Below are positions 44,643-57,118 of a stretch of DNA of 64,000 nt, piece by piece. Source of the DNA: Trema orientale (taxonomy: Eukaryota; Streptophyta; Magnoliopsida; Rosales; Cannabaceae). Every line of letters starts with the position of its first letter. The stretch's first letter is position 1. The notes below the pieces were generated by a model. That model was not told the origin of the DNA, made no database searches, and was given only the letters and a program-made list of their open reading frames with translations. The stretch is from positions 1,109,873 through 1,173,872 of the forward strand of contig JXTC01000027.1 of the NCBI GenBank assembly GCA_002914845.1, read 5' to 3'. The translations under genes and the position numbers were made by a program.

Positions 44643-45891
44643 CTATATACCTTTCTGAAAATATTTTAGGNTGTTGCATTCATGTGCACCCCTTTTTCAC
44701 ACCTGCGCTGATGTAGTTGAGATCAGATTTGACTGCGTTGACTTTCATTTTGAAGTCATCTTCATATATAAGTTGTTGCTGGTCCATATTGTTTATCGGT
44801 ATCATTTTCAACTAACCATATCTTAACTTCTATGTCAAGGCATGAAAACTTTCATTTTCTTTTGTGTTAAATATAATGATTGATCATTTCAGGTCAAAGT
44901 AGGATGGTGGTTTCTATGAAGGTGATGAACATGTTTGAACGGGAGAACTTTATCTAGCTATAATGAGTTAGAAGCTGGCTATATTGAATTTGAGCTCAAG
45001 GTATGATATATGTAGCCAAGTTCTTGATTTCCGTTTATGTTCAAAATTTTTTTTCTTTATTGTTTATAAATGTTTTAAAACTAGTTCCTTTGTTATTCAA
45101 AGAAGAAACCATTTACAAGGTGCAAGATCGGTTATCTTCAAGGCTAGAATGATCCTCATTTGAGAAAAACTAATTGATTTTTCAGCTATATAATGACTCA
45201 AGGGTATTCAAATAGCCACACGTATTCTCTTGAATACTATCAATTTTAGTTAGTAACTATAAATTTTCAATTTCAAATTTGCTTTTGTTGTTTTTTTTTT
45301 AAAGTAAGTTTGAGACTAGTGTTGATAGATTGGAGTGACTAGAAATTAATGGCCTTGGACGTGACAATTTTGGATAGTAGCTGTTGGGTGCCAACAAAGT
45401 CCTATGTTGGCAAAACATGGTATAATAATCGGTTTATAAGAGATTAGAACTTATGGAATCCCAACCCACCCCGTTATATGGAACCCATTATACAACACAT
45501 ATGATGCGGTAGCTTAATAATTTCTCTCTTATTCCAAGATTGGCACCAGATTCTAGAGGTGTCAGTTTGACCCCAAGCTCAGCTGAAGTTGAAATTTGGG
45601 TGTGGCTTGAATTGCTGACCCAACTTGATCTTAGGTCCATCCCGTCCTAATAAAGTTGAATTCGGCTGCTGGGCCAAAATTTGGGGCCGGCCTGAGCCCA
45701 ATTGAAGTTGAATTAGGTCGTCGGCCCAATATGATTATCTCAAAAAAATATTTCTGTAATATATACTTTGTATGTGTTGAATAATAATATATTTTACTTT
45801 GAAATACATACATAATTGAACGTCATTTCCTATTAATAGTCGATTTTAGGTTCAAATCTTATTAAATGCAAAGTGAGGAAAAAAAAAAAAA
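44643..45891. other. Intergenic, no gene seen
   Basis: AT-rich with no coding-like ORF. A GC-richer patch at 45545-45735 ('ggcccaatatgatta', 'aagttgaattaggtcgtcggccca') has several related 'gaagttgaattcgg' motifs and looks like old repeat DNA. A single N lies at 44671. Confidence 0.4.
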
Positions 45892-46262
45892 AGGTTTCTA
45901 ACATTTTTACCTACAAAAATCGAAAAGAATTACAAATTTACGGAAGTCATGCTTTTTTTTCAATTTTCGTACGATTTTTATTAGAAAAATATTACTTTTT
46001 AAAAAATATTTAGAAAAGTACTATTTTTAAAATAGTTATTGGTCATCGGTTTCTGAAAACTGGTTACTGGTTACTGGTTATCGATTACTAGTTACTAGTT
46101 TCTGAAAATTGGTTACTAGAAAGTATTTACTATTTTAAAAATGATATTTTTCTAAATATTTTTTAGAAAATGATATTTTTTTAATTAAAACCGTACCGCA
46201 CTTTAAAAAAAACTACCATATTTTTTAAATTTTTTTCAGAAATATCATATAATATCTAATTT
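45892..46262. repeat. Foldback repeat family B, copy B3
   Basis: Starts 'ggtttctaacatttttacc'. Inverted AT arms at about 45968-46040 and 46125-46198 enclose 'ctggttactggttactggtt', 'tttctgaaaa' and 'ggttactag' motifs. Ends with 'accgtaccgca' and 'ctaccatattttttaaa'. Same architecture as B1 and B2. Confidence 0.6.
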
Positions 46263-46529
46263 CTACAAAAAATTATAATCTGGTAATATGTGGCCTAGCT
46301 TGGGCCATATATGCACCCATCCTTTTGTCCAGGCCAAAATTTAGGCAAGCCAATAAGCTAGGCTGGGCCTGGCGCATTTTAGTTAATGCCGCTTGGCCCG
46401 TCATGGCTCATGAATTTGAATGGACAAGATAAACTAGCTCATAGTAAAATGTGTAGGCTTTAGCTCTAATAGATTGTTGTCTTTATAGTTCTACAATTAT
46501 GATAAAATAATCGCTTTGAGTCATGGGTT

Positions 46530-47220
46530 TTGGACACTTATACTTATTTTTTAAAAAATAATACCAAATTTACGATCTTTCAAAAATAATAAAAATCCGT
46601 ACGACCTTTTTATGGTATTTTTCTAAATACTTTAAAAGTTAGAAAACGCGGTGGCATTTAAGTAAATAACTCATCTTTTTTTTTACAGGAAACTACAAAG
46701 GTTTCTTGGAAACTAGTTTAGTTTAATTTACTTTCCTATTAGTAAAATGTTATGTAAGTAAGTAAATTACAGGAAACCGCAAAAGTTTTCTGGAAACCAG
46801 TTTAGTTTCCTTTAGCCGAAAGCCTTGTACGTAAGTAAATCACAGGAAAGTACAAAAGTTTCCTGGAAACTATTTTGGTTTCCTTTAGTTGAATATCTTA
46901 TACGTAAGTAAATCACATAAAACCATGAACATTTCCAGGAAATTATTGTAGTTTCCCTTTTGCAAAATGTCCTGTAGCTAAATAAATTACAGAAAACCAT
47001 CGTGGTTTCCGAATATCCTGTACGTAAGTAAATCACATGAAACCATGAACATTTCTGGAAAACCATTGTGGTTTTCTTTTTACAAAATATCCTGTAGCTA
47101 AATAAATTACATGAAACCATCGTGATTTCTATTTAGCAAATTGCCCTGTAGCTAAGTAAATCACAGGAAACCATAAAAATTTCTTAGAAATCATTGTGGT
47201 TTCTTTTTGAATAACAGTCA
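46530..47220. repeat. Foldback-type repeat B4 with expanded GGAAACC/GGTTTCC minisatellite
   Basis: The left part ('aataataaaaatccgtacgacc', 'tggtatttttctaaatac') resembles a family B arm. From about 46685 to 47215 about seven or eight units follow, each with 'gtaagtaaatcacaggaaacc' and 'ggtttcctttt' in dyad. Long (about 73 bp) and short (about 47 bp) units alternate, so 'aaccatgaacatttc' recurs exactly 120 bp apart (46921 and 47041). The repetitive - strand ORF here is not a gene. Confidence 0.65.
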
Positions 47221-47690
47221 ATTACACTAAGAACAAACAAACAAAAATCCACTTTCATGAAGATCAAAGATTACCTAGATCAATCAAATTAGTAAAATAA
47301 CAGTCCTGAAGACTATTCCTCATGAAGATTAAAGGTTATTACAACAAAAAAAAATGCTAAATCGGTTTACAGAATCCAAACAACGACCCGAAATTCTTCA
47401 GACCCAAATTCATTGGAGTTAATTCCCCTTCTTGCTATCCCAACTTCTCTAAGCATTCTTCTTTCACAAACTTACACTATTTACCGTTTACTTCTTCGAA
47501 ATGCCATCGTTTTCTTTCTCAGAGTCTACACCTTCCTCTTTAGTGAGCTTCAAGTTTGGATTTCTATTTGCGGCAGCGGGCTCGTTATCCTCATTAGCAT
47601 TTGATTTGTTTGGAATTAGGTTTTGGTTGAAGATTGGGCTAGGTTAGTTGATGAGAATGAACTTGAAGAGAATATAGAGTTGGTAGAAGA
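47221..47690. other. Spacer between foldback repeat and LINE
   Basis: No credible gene; a 63-residue hydrophobic ORF at 47413-47604 has no supporting feature. Confidence 0.4.
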
Positions 47691-47699
47691 GTCAAATCA

Positions 47700-48763
47700 A
47701 ATTTGTGAACGAGGAGGACTTTACCCTGTCATAGGCTTTGCTCATGTCTAGCTTATGCCTCATAAAACCTCTTTTCCCATTACTTTTTTTGTGCAAAGAA
47801 TGTAAAAGCTCAAATGCCATAATGAAATTGTCAGTTATGAGTCGACCAGGGACGAAAGCACTCTAATGGAGAGAGATAAGACTTGAGAGCACCAGCTTGA
47901 GCCTATTTGCAATTGTTTTAGTAACTAACTTGTAGACCACATTATAGAGACTAATGGGTCGAAAGTCATAAACAAATTCACAGCGAGTTTTTTTTTTAGA
48001 AACAAGAACAATATTAGTCTGGTTCACATCTCGTACTGATCTGCCCAAATTAAGAACGTTCAAAACTGCCTCAATAATACTTGTTCCCAACACCTCCCAA
48101 TGCTTTTAGAAGAAAAGGGCATGAAACCCATCAGGACCTGGAGCTTTAGTGGGCCCCATTAAGAAGAGAGTATTTTTAACTTTGTCACCAGACTAAGGTC
48201 TAGAGATAATCTCTAAATCATCAGAAGATAGGCGAGACGTAATATGTTCTGTGGCAACAAAAAGGCCACTTTCAGGGGGATGACAACTTGTAAAAATATC
48301 CCCAAAGTATTCTTCTGGTAACTATACAATATTGTTAGACCCTTCTTGCCAAAACCCATTTTTATCTTTAAGAGTTAGGATGGCATTTTTCCGTTTTCTA
48401 CTGGAAGCTTTAGCATGGAAATACTTAGTCTTATGGTACACCAAAATTAAGCCAGTCTGCTCGAGAGCGTTGTCGCCAATACAACTCTTCACGATGAAGA
48501 AGAATCTTTAATTTCTTATTTAACGTATTGATTTCTGCAGCATTGTCTAAAGTTTGAGGATCATTATAGAGCGTCGACAATTCTTTATGTAAAAAGTCTA
48601 TAGACCTCTTCCAGTGCCCAAATCTTTCTTGACTCCAACTGCTAAACAAATTACCACAGTCTGACAAGTGAGTCTGAATCTCCCCTAAATTCATTCCAGT
48701 TTCCACTAAACCAGAAGACACCCAAAAATCATTGATCAAATCATTATAATCATCCTTATGCAT
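47700..48763 (-). pseudogene. LINE 1 ORF2 linker and reverse transcriptase, N-terminal part
   Basis: 48431-48763 gives the coiled linker typical of plant LINE ORF2 (LLHREELYWRQRSRADWL). The next frames carry GPTKAPGPDGFHALFF, then FRPISLYNVVYKLVTKTIANRLK (47863-48093) and [10 protein letters not shown] near 47720, the RT finger and palm motif A. In-frame stops separate the pieces. Motif YADD and everything beyond are absent. Confidence 0.75.
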
Positions 48764-48834
48764 CCAGAAAGGTTCAAAGTGAAAAGGTTTAATGCCTCTA
48801 CTAGGTAATTTGGAACAAGAGATAAAATAATAGG

Positions 48835-49509
48835 TTAATGGTCAGAGCGGGAAAAGTCTAAGTGTTTCACAACATGATGAAGAAAAAGATTGCACCAAGA
48901 CTCATTACCAACAAATCTATCTAGACGCTCTTGAATATTAGCTTTGCCACCTCGCTTATTATTCCAAGTAACAAACGAACCCATGAAGCCAAAATCAGAC
49001 AAATTACAATTAGAAAGAGCCATCTGAAAATTGACCATTGTAGAAATCTGTCTATCATTACCATCAATCTTTTCAGAAAATGAGAGTATTTCATTAAAGT
49101 CTCCCCCACAAACCCAAGGGAGATCATAAAGACTATGCAATTTCCTGAAAAGATCCCATGAAAACTTACGGTTATTGGTATAAGGAGACCCATAGAAACC
49201 TATAAAACGCCATTGAACTCCGGACTCAGAAGTGATAATAGAATCAATATACCCTCTAGAATAGGAGCGGATAGAGACATCCCAACCATCTTGCCAGAGT
49301 AGCAATAAACCACCACTATGCCCGACACTATCAACTACAAAACCATTAGGAATACCAATGTGAAATTTAACACCATTTGCCCTATTACCAGTAAGTTTAG
49401 TCTCGGACAAAAAGACTAACCCCGGGGATGCTTTATGAAGAACCTTACTTAAAGTAGTCAACCTATCAGGGTTTCCCAAGCCCTGTACATTCCAACAAAG
49501 GCAACTCAT
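48835..49509 (-). pseudogene. LINE 1 ORF2 endonuclease domain
   Basis: Starts MSCLCWNVQGLGNP, the N-terminal Asn motif of the exonuclease/endonuclease/phosphatase fold. It continues with LVFLSETKL (catalytic Glu), GGDFNEILSFSEK (the Asp-x-Asn motif) and ends at SRSDH (the Ser-Asp-His motif), so all key parts of the endonuclease are readable. It nicks target DNA in active elements. Its ATG overlaps the ORF1 stop as ATGA (49506-49509). Confidence 0.8.
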
Positions 49510-50805
49510 TGGTCCTGGTGGGTCTGCATAATAGACTTCACCATAATTGTATTGTTAGTATCAATATCACTGCCTTTTTGTCTCTTTCTACACAGGATAA
49601 TTTCCTCCAATTCTGCCAAAATTTTGCGTTTTGGACCACTATTGTTACCATCCTTGACACAATGATCATCCTTGCTCTTAGAAGAAGGTTTTTTCTTAGT
49701 TTTACTTGGAGATATTTTAACGAATCGTGCAAATTTAGGACTGATGGCTAATCCTTTATTCTTCGGGGCTACAGTTTTTGAAGCTTCCATCAGCACTGTT
49801 AATAGTATTATCATTTTTTAGCTTACGTCGAATCAGCTTTTTTCCACCAACCTGATCAGAAAAAAAAATTTCTCAGAGTAACATTATCATCATTAACATC
49901 TAAAGCCTTATCACTTTTCAAATCTTTAACATTAGTAAGCATTGCTAACTGCTCCACCTCAGCAGTTTTTGGTAATTCATGAATAGCTATCAGAGCTACC
50001 ATATGCTCTTCATGAGAGTCTGGAACTACGACCATGTCTGCCCCTTGTATGATCTTTCCTCTGTCTGCATCCGATAAGCCCCTAGAAATCGAAACAAAAA
50101 CAGGGGATAGAGTAGAATTCTTATTATACTCTAGATCCTTACGAACAGCTAACTCTTTCACAGTGAACACTCCATATAGCTCTATTTCCTCTTTTATTTT
50201 CTGAATCTCACCAATGTGCGGAGGACTATTAATGCCTGACGAATGCTTAGAAGAACGAGCAGATCGAGAGGCTAACGGACGAGAACCAATACGTGTTTTA
50301 GGAGGCCTAGGGCGCGATGGTTCTGGTTCCAACTCAATACGATATCGAGATTCACGATAGGAAGCTTTAAGCCAAATACCAAATCTGAATTTTTATTACC
50401 CCTATCACAACAATCAGCCGTGTCCCGTTTTGAACAATCCCGAACCCCATGTCCGATAATGCCACAAAATAAGCAAAATTCTGGAAGACGTTCTTATCAG
50501 AAATTAAGAGAAACATCACCTTGAGTCTCCTCCATGAAACAACGCATTCCCCTATGAAGGGGAGTAGTCACGTCGATCTTAACCCGAACTCGCATACTAC
50601 CACCTACAACCTCCACATCTTGAAGAAGACCAATTTGTGAGCCCCAGAAACGGGCACAGTTCTCATGCATACAGGCTACTGGGACATTAATGATCTGAAT
50701 CCAAAAGGAGACCTGATTGAAATCCATATCCGATAATTCTTCCAAACCTTTTAGCTTGATAAGAGAAAGAAAATGGTTTTTAGATGACCAAGGACCTCCT
50801 GCCAA
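49506..50805 (-). pseudogene. LINE 1 ORF1 (DUF4283-like region and CCHC knuckle)
   Basis: 50497-50805 gives GGPWSSKNHFLSLIKL... FWIQIINVPV... MRVRVKIDVTTPL, the N-terminal domain common to plant LINE ORF1. A CCHC knuckle, CLFCGIIGHGVRDC, is encoded at about 50405-50475. 49856-50332 and 49506-49814 give the low-complexity C-terminal part. At least three frame breaks. Confidence 0.7.
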
Positions 50806-51230
50806 TATTCGTCAATGATCCGAAGGATTGCCGAATGAGAATAGAAACAGAATAGGAGAGTTCATCGGTTGTACCTGAAAGGAATTAGGGACATGTCAAA
50901 CATTCTACATCACTCTACGTAGTCCCTCCCCATTAGCAATACGGTTGCCTAATACTTTGCCAATCAAACAATTATCCATCCGTTTTTACTTTGTTCATAC
51001 AGACTCTGTTCCACCTGTACCAAAGGTCCATCATCTTCATCTAAATTTAACCAACACAAAGTTTGGATATCTCGTCTAGATCCATTAAAACTCGGTGACG
51101 AGAACAGGATCGAACTCAGAGAAGAAGGATACGAACGTTTCCTAGAGAAAACGACTCAAAATCGCTCAGGATGCGATACTAGGGTTCCACTAGTCAGCCT
51201 CTTTCTCAAGAGAAAAAGGGCAAAAAGGGA

Positions 51231-51600
51231 AGACAAAAATGTTCAGACTCTTGTTAGTTTGGTATGGCTTATTTATTTATTTCTTTAATTACGTATCATT
51301 GATTTGGAGCTTAAATTTTGTTCCATCCTGACTTGGATGAAAAATAATTTTAGGCCGTATCAAAATGCATTAATTATTATGATTTCTCACTGCCAAGTCA
51401 ATTAAGGGTGAATGGCAGTGTTACTATTTGGTTCACTTATTTAATAGTTTTGTTTTAGATACCCATCTGTATCAACATCTGCTTTTTAAAAAAACACTCA
51501 GTTGCAGAAAATGCCATAAGGGAAGACACACAAAGCACATATATTAAATAAGAAGAAACATCTTGCACAATTAAACATTACTGAGAGACTGATGTTGGAA
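51231..51600. other. Spacer between the two LINEs
   Basis: AT-rich, no ORF and no obvious target-site duplication. Confidence 0.4.
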
Positions 51601-51633
51601 ATATTCTTCTGAAGCGGTAAATTAGTTATCTTC

Positions 51634-52326
51634 TCAAGCTTGTACATAACATTGCATAGACTTATAGGTCGGTAATCTGAAACATGTTCCGGATTCGCTT
51701 TCTTCGGGATTTAGCACTAAGTTTGTTCCATTGATAGCCTTAATCAAACCTCTATCATTCAAGACATGAAAGCAAGCTCTAATTCTTCCAGGGCCCACAA
51801 CTTCCCAATTTTTCTGAAAAAAGAGAGCATGAAAACTATCCAAACCTGGGGCTTTTGTAGGTCCCATATTTCCTAGCGCCCGAGTTACTTCCTCACCATT
51901 AAAAGTAGTAAGAAAATCAAAGTCCTCTCGAGAGAGTCAAGAATGATTATGTCTTGTGGCTGCTTCCAATTCATCTACCGACAGTCGATAACTCTGGAAG
52001 ACATCATTAAAGTATTCTTCTAACATTGGCAAAATAGCATCCTCCCCTTCAACCCAACAACCATTTCGGTCCCTGATTTTTGTAATTGAGTTCTTCTTCT
52101 TTCGATTAGAGGCCTTATTGTGAAAATACTTCGTATTACGATCTCTCTCAACTAGCCAATCCGCACGAGACCATTGTTTCCAGTAAGCCTCCTCCCTATA
52201 CAACAAAATTTCAATATCCTTTTCCAATTTACGAATTTCTGCCATCATCCCCTCACCAGGCGAAGTACCATAAAGCCTTTCTAACTTTTTCTGGGATTCC
52301 TTTAGTCGAATTCTCCATCTACCCAA
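51634..52326 (-). pseudogene. LINE 2 ORF2 linker and reverse transcriptase start
   Basis: 51937-52326 reads LLYREEAYWKQWSRADWLVERDRNTKYFHNKASNRKK, the conserved pre-RT region, then a frame break. 51634-51867 reads MGPTKAPGLDSFHALFFQKNWEVVG and a frameshifted version of the ISLCNV motif (FRLPTYKSMQCYVQA). Confidence 0.7.
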
Positions 52327-52409
52327 TTTTTCCCAACTCCATTCCTCTAAAGCTTTCTCATAACCCCATAACTCAGTCTGAATATTCTTAAAAGGATTGC
52401 AGACTACAT

Positions 52410-53225
52410 CTAAGGAGAAAGAGCCCCAACGGTCTCTAATAAGATCACCACATTCTGCTTCTTTAGCCCAAAAATGTTAAAACCGAAAATATTTCGCCCT
52501 CTTCCTATCAAAAATTCTCGTGTGCCTAACATGTGAATTACTGTGGGGCAGTGATCTGAATGGGAAAACTCACAATTCTCAACCTCAGCACCACTGAAAA
52601 GCTCCATCCATATACTATCACAAACAAAACGATCTAGTCTTTCTTGGATATTCCCCACTCCATCTTGTCTGTTATTCCAAGTCAACAAAGGGCCTGAACA
52701 ACCCAAATCTGATAGCTGACAATCTGCTAAAATTTGTTGAAATTGTATGATAGAAGAAAGAGACCTATCATTTCCACCAAGTTTTTCTGAAAGAGAAAGC
52801 ACCTCATTAAGGTCCCTGCCACACAACCAAGGTTCATTCCCTAAAGTTGTAAGTCATCGAAGTAATTCCCAAGAGAAACGACGATCAGTGAGTTTAGGAT
52901 TGCCATAAGAACCAGTAAAACGCCACTTTAGACCATCAGGCAATATCACATAGCAATCAATATGGCCCTTAGAGTACAATTCTGGCGATATCACATCCCA
53001 GTCATCCTTCCACAATAACATTAATCCCCCACTCCTACCTTCACAATTAACGACAAAACAATTCTGGAAGCTAATATGAAACTTAATACCAGTTGCCCAA
53101 GTACCAAAAAGTTTAGTTTCAGACAAAAAAACTAAGCCTCGGGAAGCCTTACGCACCACGTTACACAAAGCTTTAATCGTTTTAGGGTTCCCCAACCCCT
53201 GAACGTTCCAACAAAAGCAATTCAT
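52410..53225 (-). pseudogene. LINE 2 ORF2 endonuclease domain, split
   Basis: 52854-53225 starts MNCFCWNVQGLGNPKT and contains LVFLSETKL. 52410-52826 continues in another frame with GRDLNEVLSLSEKL (the usual Asp-Phe-Asn is Asp-Leu-Asn) and FSHSDHCP. The start overlaps the ORF1 stop as ATGA, as in LINE 1. Confidence 0.75.
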
Positions 53226-54930
53226 AATTTTCGGTGGCTTTGCTGAGCAGAGCTCGTCGCTTCACTTTGAAAATCTACACCCCACTTACTCTTTAGGCGC
53301 TTACCACTAGCCTCACTTACTTTCTCACCCTCCAGGTTATCTAACAACTTCCGCTTAGGACCCTTCGAACGCACTAAGTCAACATCTTTCTGAGAATCCA
53401 AAAACAAATTCCTATTTTTACCTTTCTTCTGAGTTGGAGAGCAAGCTTTTTTAAGTAATGAGTGTCTCGGACTAGGGCCAAGGCCAAGTTTTAAAGGGCT
53501 AGACTTCTTAGAAACACTCCCCAGTTGACTCCTGCCTTTAGTGGTTTCAACTTTTTTTGCACTTAACTTCTCTTTAAAAATCATTCCCAACGAACGAGTA
53601 TCTTCCTCAGAGAAAGGAATAGCACCTTGCTTTGTACCCTCCTCCGCCCTATTCTCCACCGCCCGAGAAGAATCAGTACCGTCAACCCCTATTGCCTCCA
53701 ACCCAACAGCCTGGGTCTCACTAACAATAGTGGGTCACCAATCTCCCTCTCCCATCTCAATCCCAACCATATCCTTCGAACCAGACAGATTTGAATCCTC
53801 AGATCAATTGCCAAGAACTGTATCTTTATCATAATTACCCAACAGCTCATGTCTAGACATTGATGCAGTCGACTTATAAAACTCCTCCACTGCCTTCCGT
53901 GCTTCGTCTAGTCCTTTCTCATTAATCAAATCCTGCACAGTTACTTGTCTCCCATGTTTTAGTACATTAATAACCCATCATACGAGTCTCCACCCAAATC
54001 TCCTACAAACCCACCTTCCACCGTTTTACCCCCATGGAAATCAAAGCCTGTTCTTCTTTAAACTCCCTAATCTCTCCATTATGAGGCCTACTCTCCCTGT
54101 CAGACTCCCCATCGTGACCATCAAAATTATCTTCCAAATTGAGCTTCGAGGTGGGAACTGAACGTTTATTTTGCGTAGAGACATCTTCACCAAACTTCCG
54201 ATCTGATTTGAACGAAAAGGACCGAAAATTCGGCGGAGCTGCCTTGATCCAGTTGCTATATCGAAACGAGGGCGTACCCTTAGCTTCCTCCTCATCACCA
54301 ATGCTAGGAAATTCACGAGCCCTATGACCGATAATCCCACAGTGAAAACAAAAATCGAGAAGGCGCTCGTATTGAAACATGAGAGAAACATATTCGTTCT
54401 TGTCTTCTACAAAAATCCGCATACCCCATTTAAATGGCTCACGAATATCAATCTTCACTCTAACCCTCATTGTGGCACCCTTCACCTCCACCTCTTCCAA
54501 AATTCTTATCTGCTCACCCCTAATCTAGCTCAACGCTCCGTCCAACAAGCCAAAGGGACATTTCGGATATGAACCCAGAAGGGAATTAGAAAAAAATTCA
54601 TAGTCTGAATATCCCCTAACACCTTAGGTTTAACAAGAGAAATATCTATTTATTAAAAGTCCAAGGTCCACCTGTAAAGCCTCGTTGACGATCAGCACCA
54701 TCGGCAAAGTAAAACAGAAAAGTGTTATTCGAATTGATCTGCTCCACACTGAAAGATCGGGGAATACTCCAAATTGCTTTCATCGCTCTAAACAGTCCAT
54801 CCCTATTTACCACCCAATCACAACCGAACACCAACAGTAGATAAAACCAGTCCACCACTATGAAAAGTCGAAACAGAACTCCGATTCCAAAGAAACAGAA
54901 AAAAAAAAACACGGAAAGAAACACACTCAA
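53222..54930 (-). pseudogene. LINE 2 ORF1, with a damaged CCHC knuckle
   Basis: 54646-54930 ends SVEQINSNNTFLFYF... GGPWTFNK (N-terminal domain). 54003-54500 carries MRVRVKIDI and a knuckle CFHCGIIGHRAREF, in which the fourth ligand Cys is Phe. 53222-53701 is the polar C-terminal part ending at the ATGA overlap with ORF2. Confidence 0.7.
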
Positions 54931-55020
54931 AACATCTCCAGCGAGAAGACTCAGACACTCCTACGAGCATCTAGGGCATCCACTTCCAAACACTCTCAGA
55001 GAGAGACGTGAAGGAAGAGA

Positions 55021-56639
55021 AGACGTAAATTACTTGTGACTAATATTGATAAAAATTCTAAGAATTTCTAGGACATGGACACAATTTTACGGTGTCCGAA
55101 CCAAACATGACCTCAAAATATGGAAACACCCACGAATTAAAAAATAACAATAAATAAATCAAAGTGCTCATGGAATGACATAAAGCAGAAAAACTCCAAT
55201 ATTGAACCGTGTTGTTTTGTTGAAGAAAATTCGAGAGTAAAATAATAAATTTTATATTTGCGTACACATGCAACGAAAAATTAATTGGGGGACTGTTTCT
55301 TATTCTACACTTCTATTGTTTTAAGGCCATCCATTTTCGTGATGACTTTCTTTTAATAGCTACTTGTTGGATAAAGTAAGCTTGGATTCTTTAATCTTTT
55401 TTTTTTTAAATAAAAAAAAAAAGATCAAGGCGGTGATTTTATTTTAAAGAGTAAGAATCCTAAAAAACATGTATTTACAATGCGGTTACATCCCTAAATA
55501 TCAACAAGGTAAAGTAAGTGAGGTCATTCTTAACAAGAAACTCCAGAGCTGGTCTCGTGCAATATATAGGAGAGTTTGTAAATGACCAAATAGGACAAAT
55601 TAGTAAGGGGATTTCTATATAGCCCCTCACTTGATAAACAAGAAATGTTTACCAGCACGTTGTATGATCAATTGGATCGTCCACATGGCCTGTTAAAATG
55701 ATGGACCGGCTCGTAGTTCAAGCTTGCCAATTCATATCTATAATGAACTAGATGACCATAGTTGAATAGATTCAGCCCTCTAATTATGGAAGAATAATAT
55801 ACTTTTCTAAAGATAGTAAAAGGAATTTTAAAATTTCAAAAATAGTATAAGAATGCAGTGATATTATGGAAATTCCAGCTAGCCAGTAGCACTCTCCCTG
55901 TTTGAAGAAATTCTCTTCATCCCCTTCTAATCCTTATCAATGAAGATTTTTACCCTGCCAGAGGGACTCCAACAAGAGTTTTCTTTTCTTTTTTCTTTTT
56001 CCTCTCTCTCTCTAACAATAATTCATACCTATATGTGAAGGCATATGTCTTTATTTTGATTTATGTGTAATTTATCCCATTTGATTCTAGATTTATTATG
56101 TGAATTGTTTTTGTTTTCTCTATTACTGAGTAGTAATTCATGATTTGAGGCCTTCACGGCCTAGATGTAGATCATTTTATATGGTATATGATCGATTTCT
56201 ATATAAAAAAATTCATCACAGTGTAATCAATCAGAAGAACCAACTTTGATAATAGATGATAATTTTGAAGAACGAAGATGCATCTCCTTTAAAACTCTAG
56301 TTATACTCCTTATCTGGGGTTTGCATTTACTTCTTCTTTTATCGGTAGTCAGATACAATAGTTTCGCTAATTATACAATAATTATTGTAAGGAGTTATTT
56401 CCAGTTCGATTTTTAATTGAATGGATTATTGTATTGATCTATTTATTTGAGTTTGATTAAAAAGAAAGGGTGATATTGGGAAATTAAGAACTAGTATGTA
56501 TTTGAAAAGCTTTAATAGCAGGACAAAAACATTAGTAAAACTATATGTCAACTATAATTAAAAATATTACTTATTAGAGGGCACATGTTAGCACCTTACA
56601 ATTAGGATCCACATAAAATTATCTATATTGCCAAAAGAA
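55021..56639. other. Intergenic DNA with copies of RLP/DEFL flank sequence
   Basis: 55740-55860 ('gaccatagttgaa', 'acttttctaaagata') repeats 31185-31300. 56496-56620 ('tatttgaaaagctttaatagcaggacaaaaac') repeats the distal RLP block. No gene seen; ORFs are short and unconvincing. Confidence 0.45.
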
Positions 56640-57118
56640 AGTCAACGACCATTTCAACAATTTCTGTGGGTTGTTCTTCTCCCTAGTCAAGCAAATTACA
56701 TGTGCGGGTCTGTAATTACGTAAATTGTTTAAATAATATTACTATAAAATTATACGTAGATCGATCAAGGTTTATACTTTTATGTGTATTTATATGTAAA
56801 ATATGTAAGTTTTATATAATTTTTTAGTAAGACATTTAAAACTAGTTGGGGGTTGCAACAAAATTTAGTAGAAGTATAATCAGAGCTAGCTAGTTACCTT
56901 CAATTGTCTCGCTTATTTTGTTGAATTTTATTGAAACAAACAAACATGTACCGAAGAATTATTTAGCCAGTACTGCTTTGTTTTTCTCCCCGTTTTGTCT
57001 TGTAGCACTTCAAATAATACATTCAACTTAATAATAGACTTTGACCAAAAAACACCAATAAATTGGATTAACTTCCCCACATTTCGATTCCAGTTTCACT
57101 TACAGAAAAATTGTGAGC
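56640..57118 (+). promoter_or_regulatory. 5' flank of RLP3
   Basis: 'cctagtcaagcaaattac', 'aaaattatacgtagatc', 'tttttagtaagacattt' and 'cgattccagtttcact' are collinear with the other RLP flanks, in more compact form than for RLP1 and RLP2. Confidence 0.55.
57041..57046 (+). promoter_or_regulatory. W-box (TTGACC) upstream of RLP3
   Basis: TTGACC 73 bp before the start codon, in the TTTGACCAA context shared with the ghost locus and close to that of RLP1. WRKY binding is inferred. Confidence 0.4.

Larger units (their letters stand above)
47691..51230 (-). mobile_element. LINE retrotransposon 1, decayed and 3'-truncated
   Basis: Reading leftwards: a leader (to about 51230), ORF1 with a nucleic-acid-binding region and CCHC knuckle, ORF2 with an AP-type endonuclease, and the start of reverse transcriptase, which breaks off at about 47700 just after motif A ([11 protein letters not shown]). 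The rest of RT, RNase H and the poly-A tail are missing. Several stops and frameshifts. Parts are listed separately. Confidence 0.8.
51601..55020 (-). mobile_element. LINE retrotransposon 2, decayed and 3'-truncated
   Basis: Same organisation and strand as LINE 1, same family but diverged. ORF1 pieces lie at 53222-54930 and ORF2 pieces at 51634-53225. Coding similarity stops at about 51605, after the RT segment corresponding to FRPISLCNVMYKL, slightly earlier than in LINE 1. No 3' half or poly-A tail. Confidence 0.8.

Noticed and set aside
45545..45735. GC-richer patch with repeated 'gaagttgaatt' words
   Set aside because: No ORF, ends or duplication structure clear enough to call an element.
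46812..47120. - strand ORF with repeated 'VSCNLFSYR'-like peptides
   Set aside because: The peptide repeat mirrors the DNA minisatellite; the dyad units explain the open frame.
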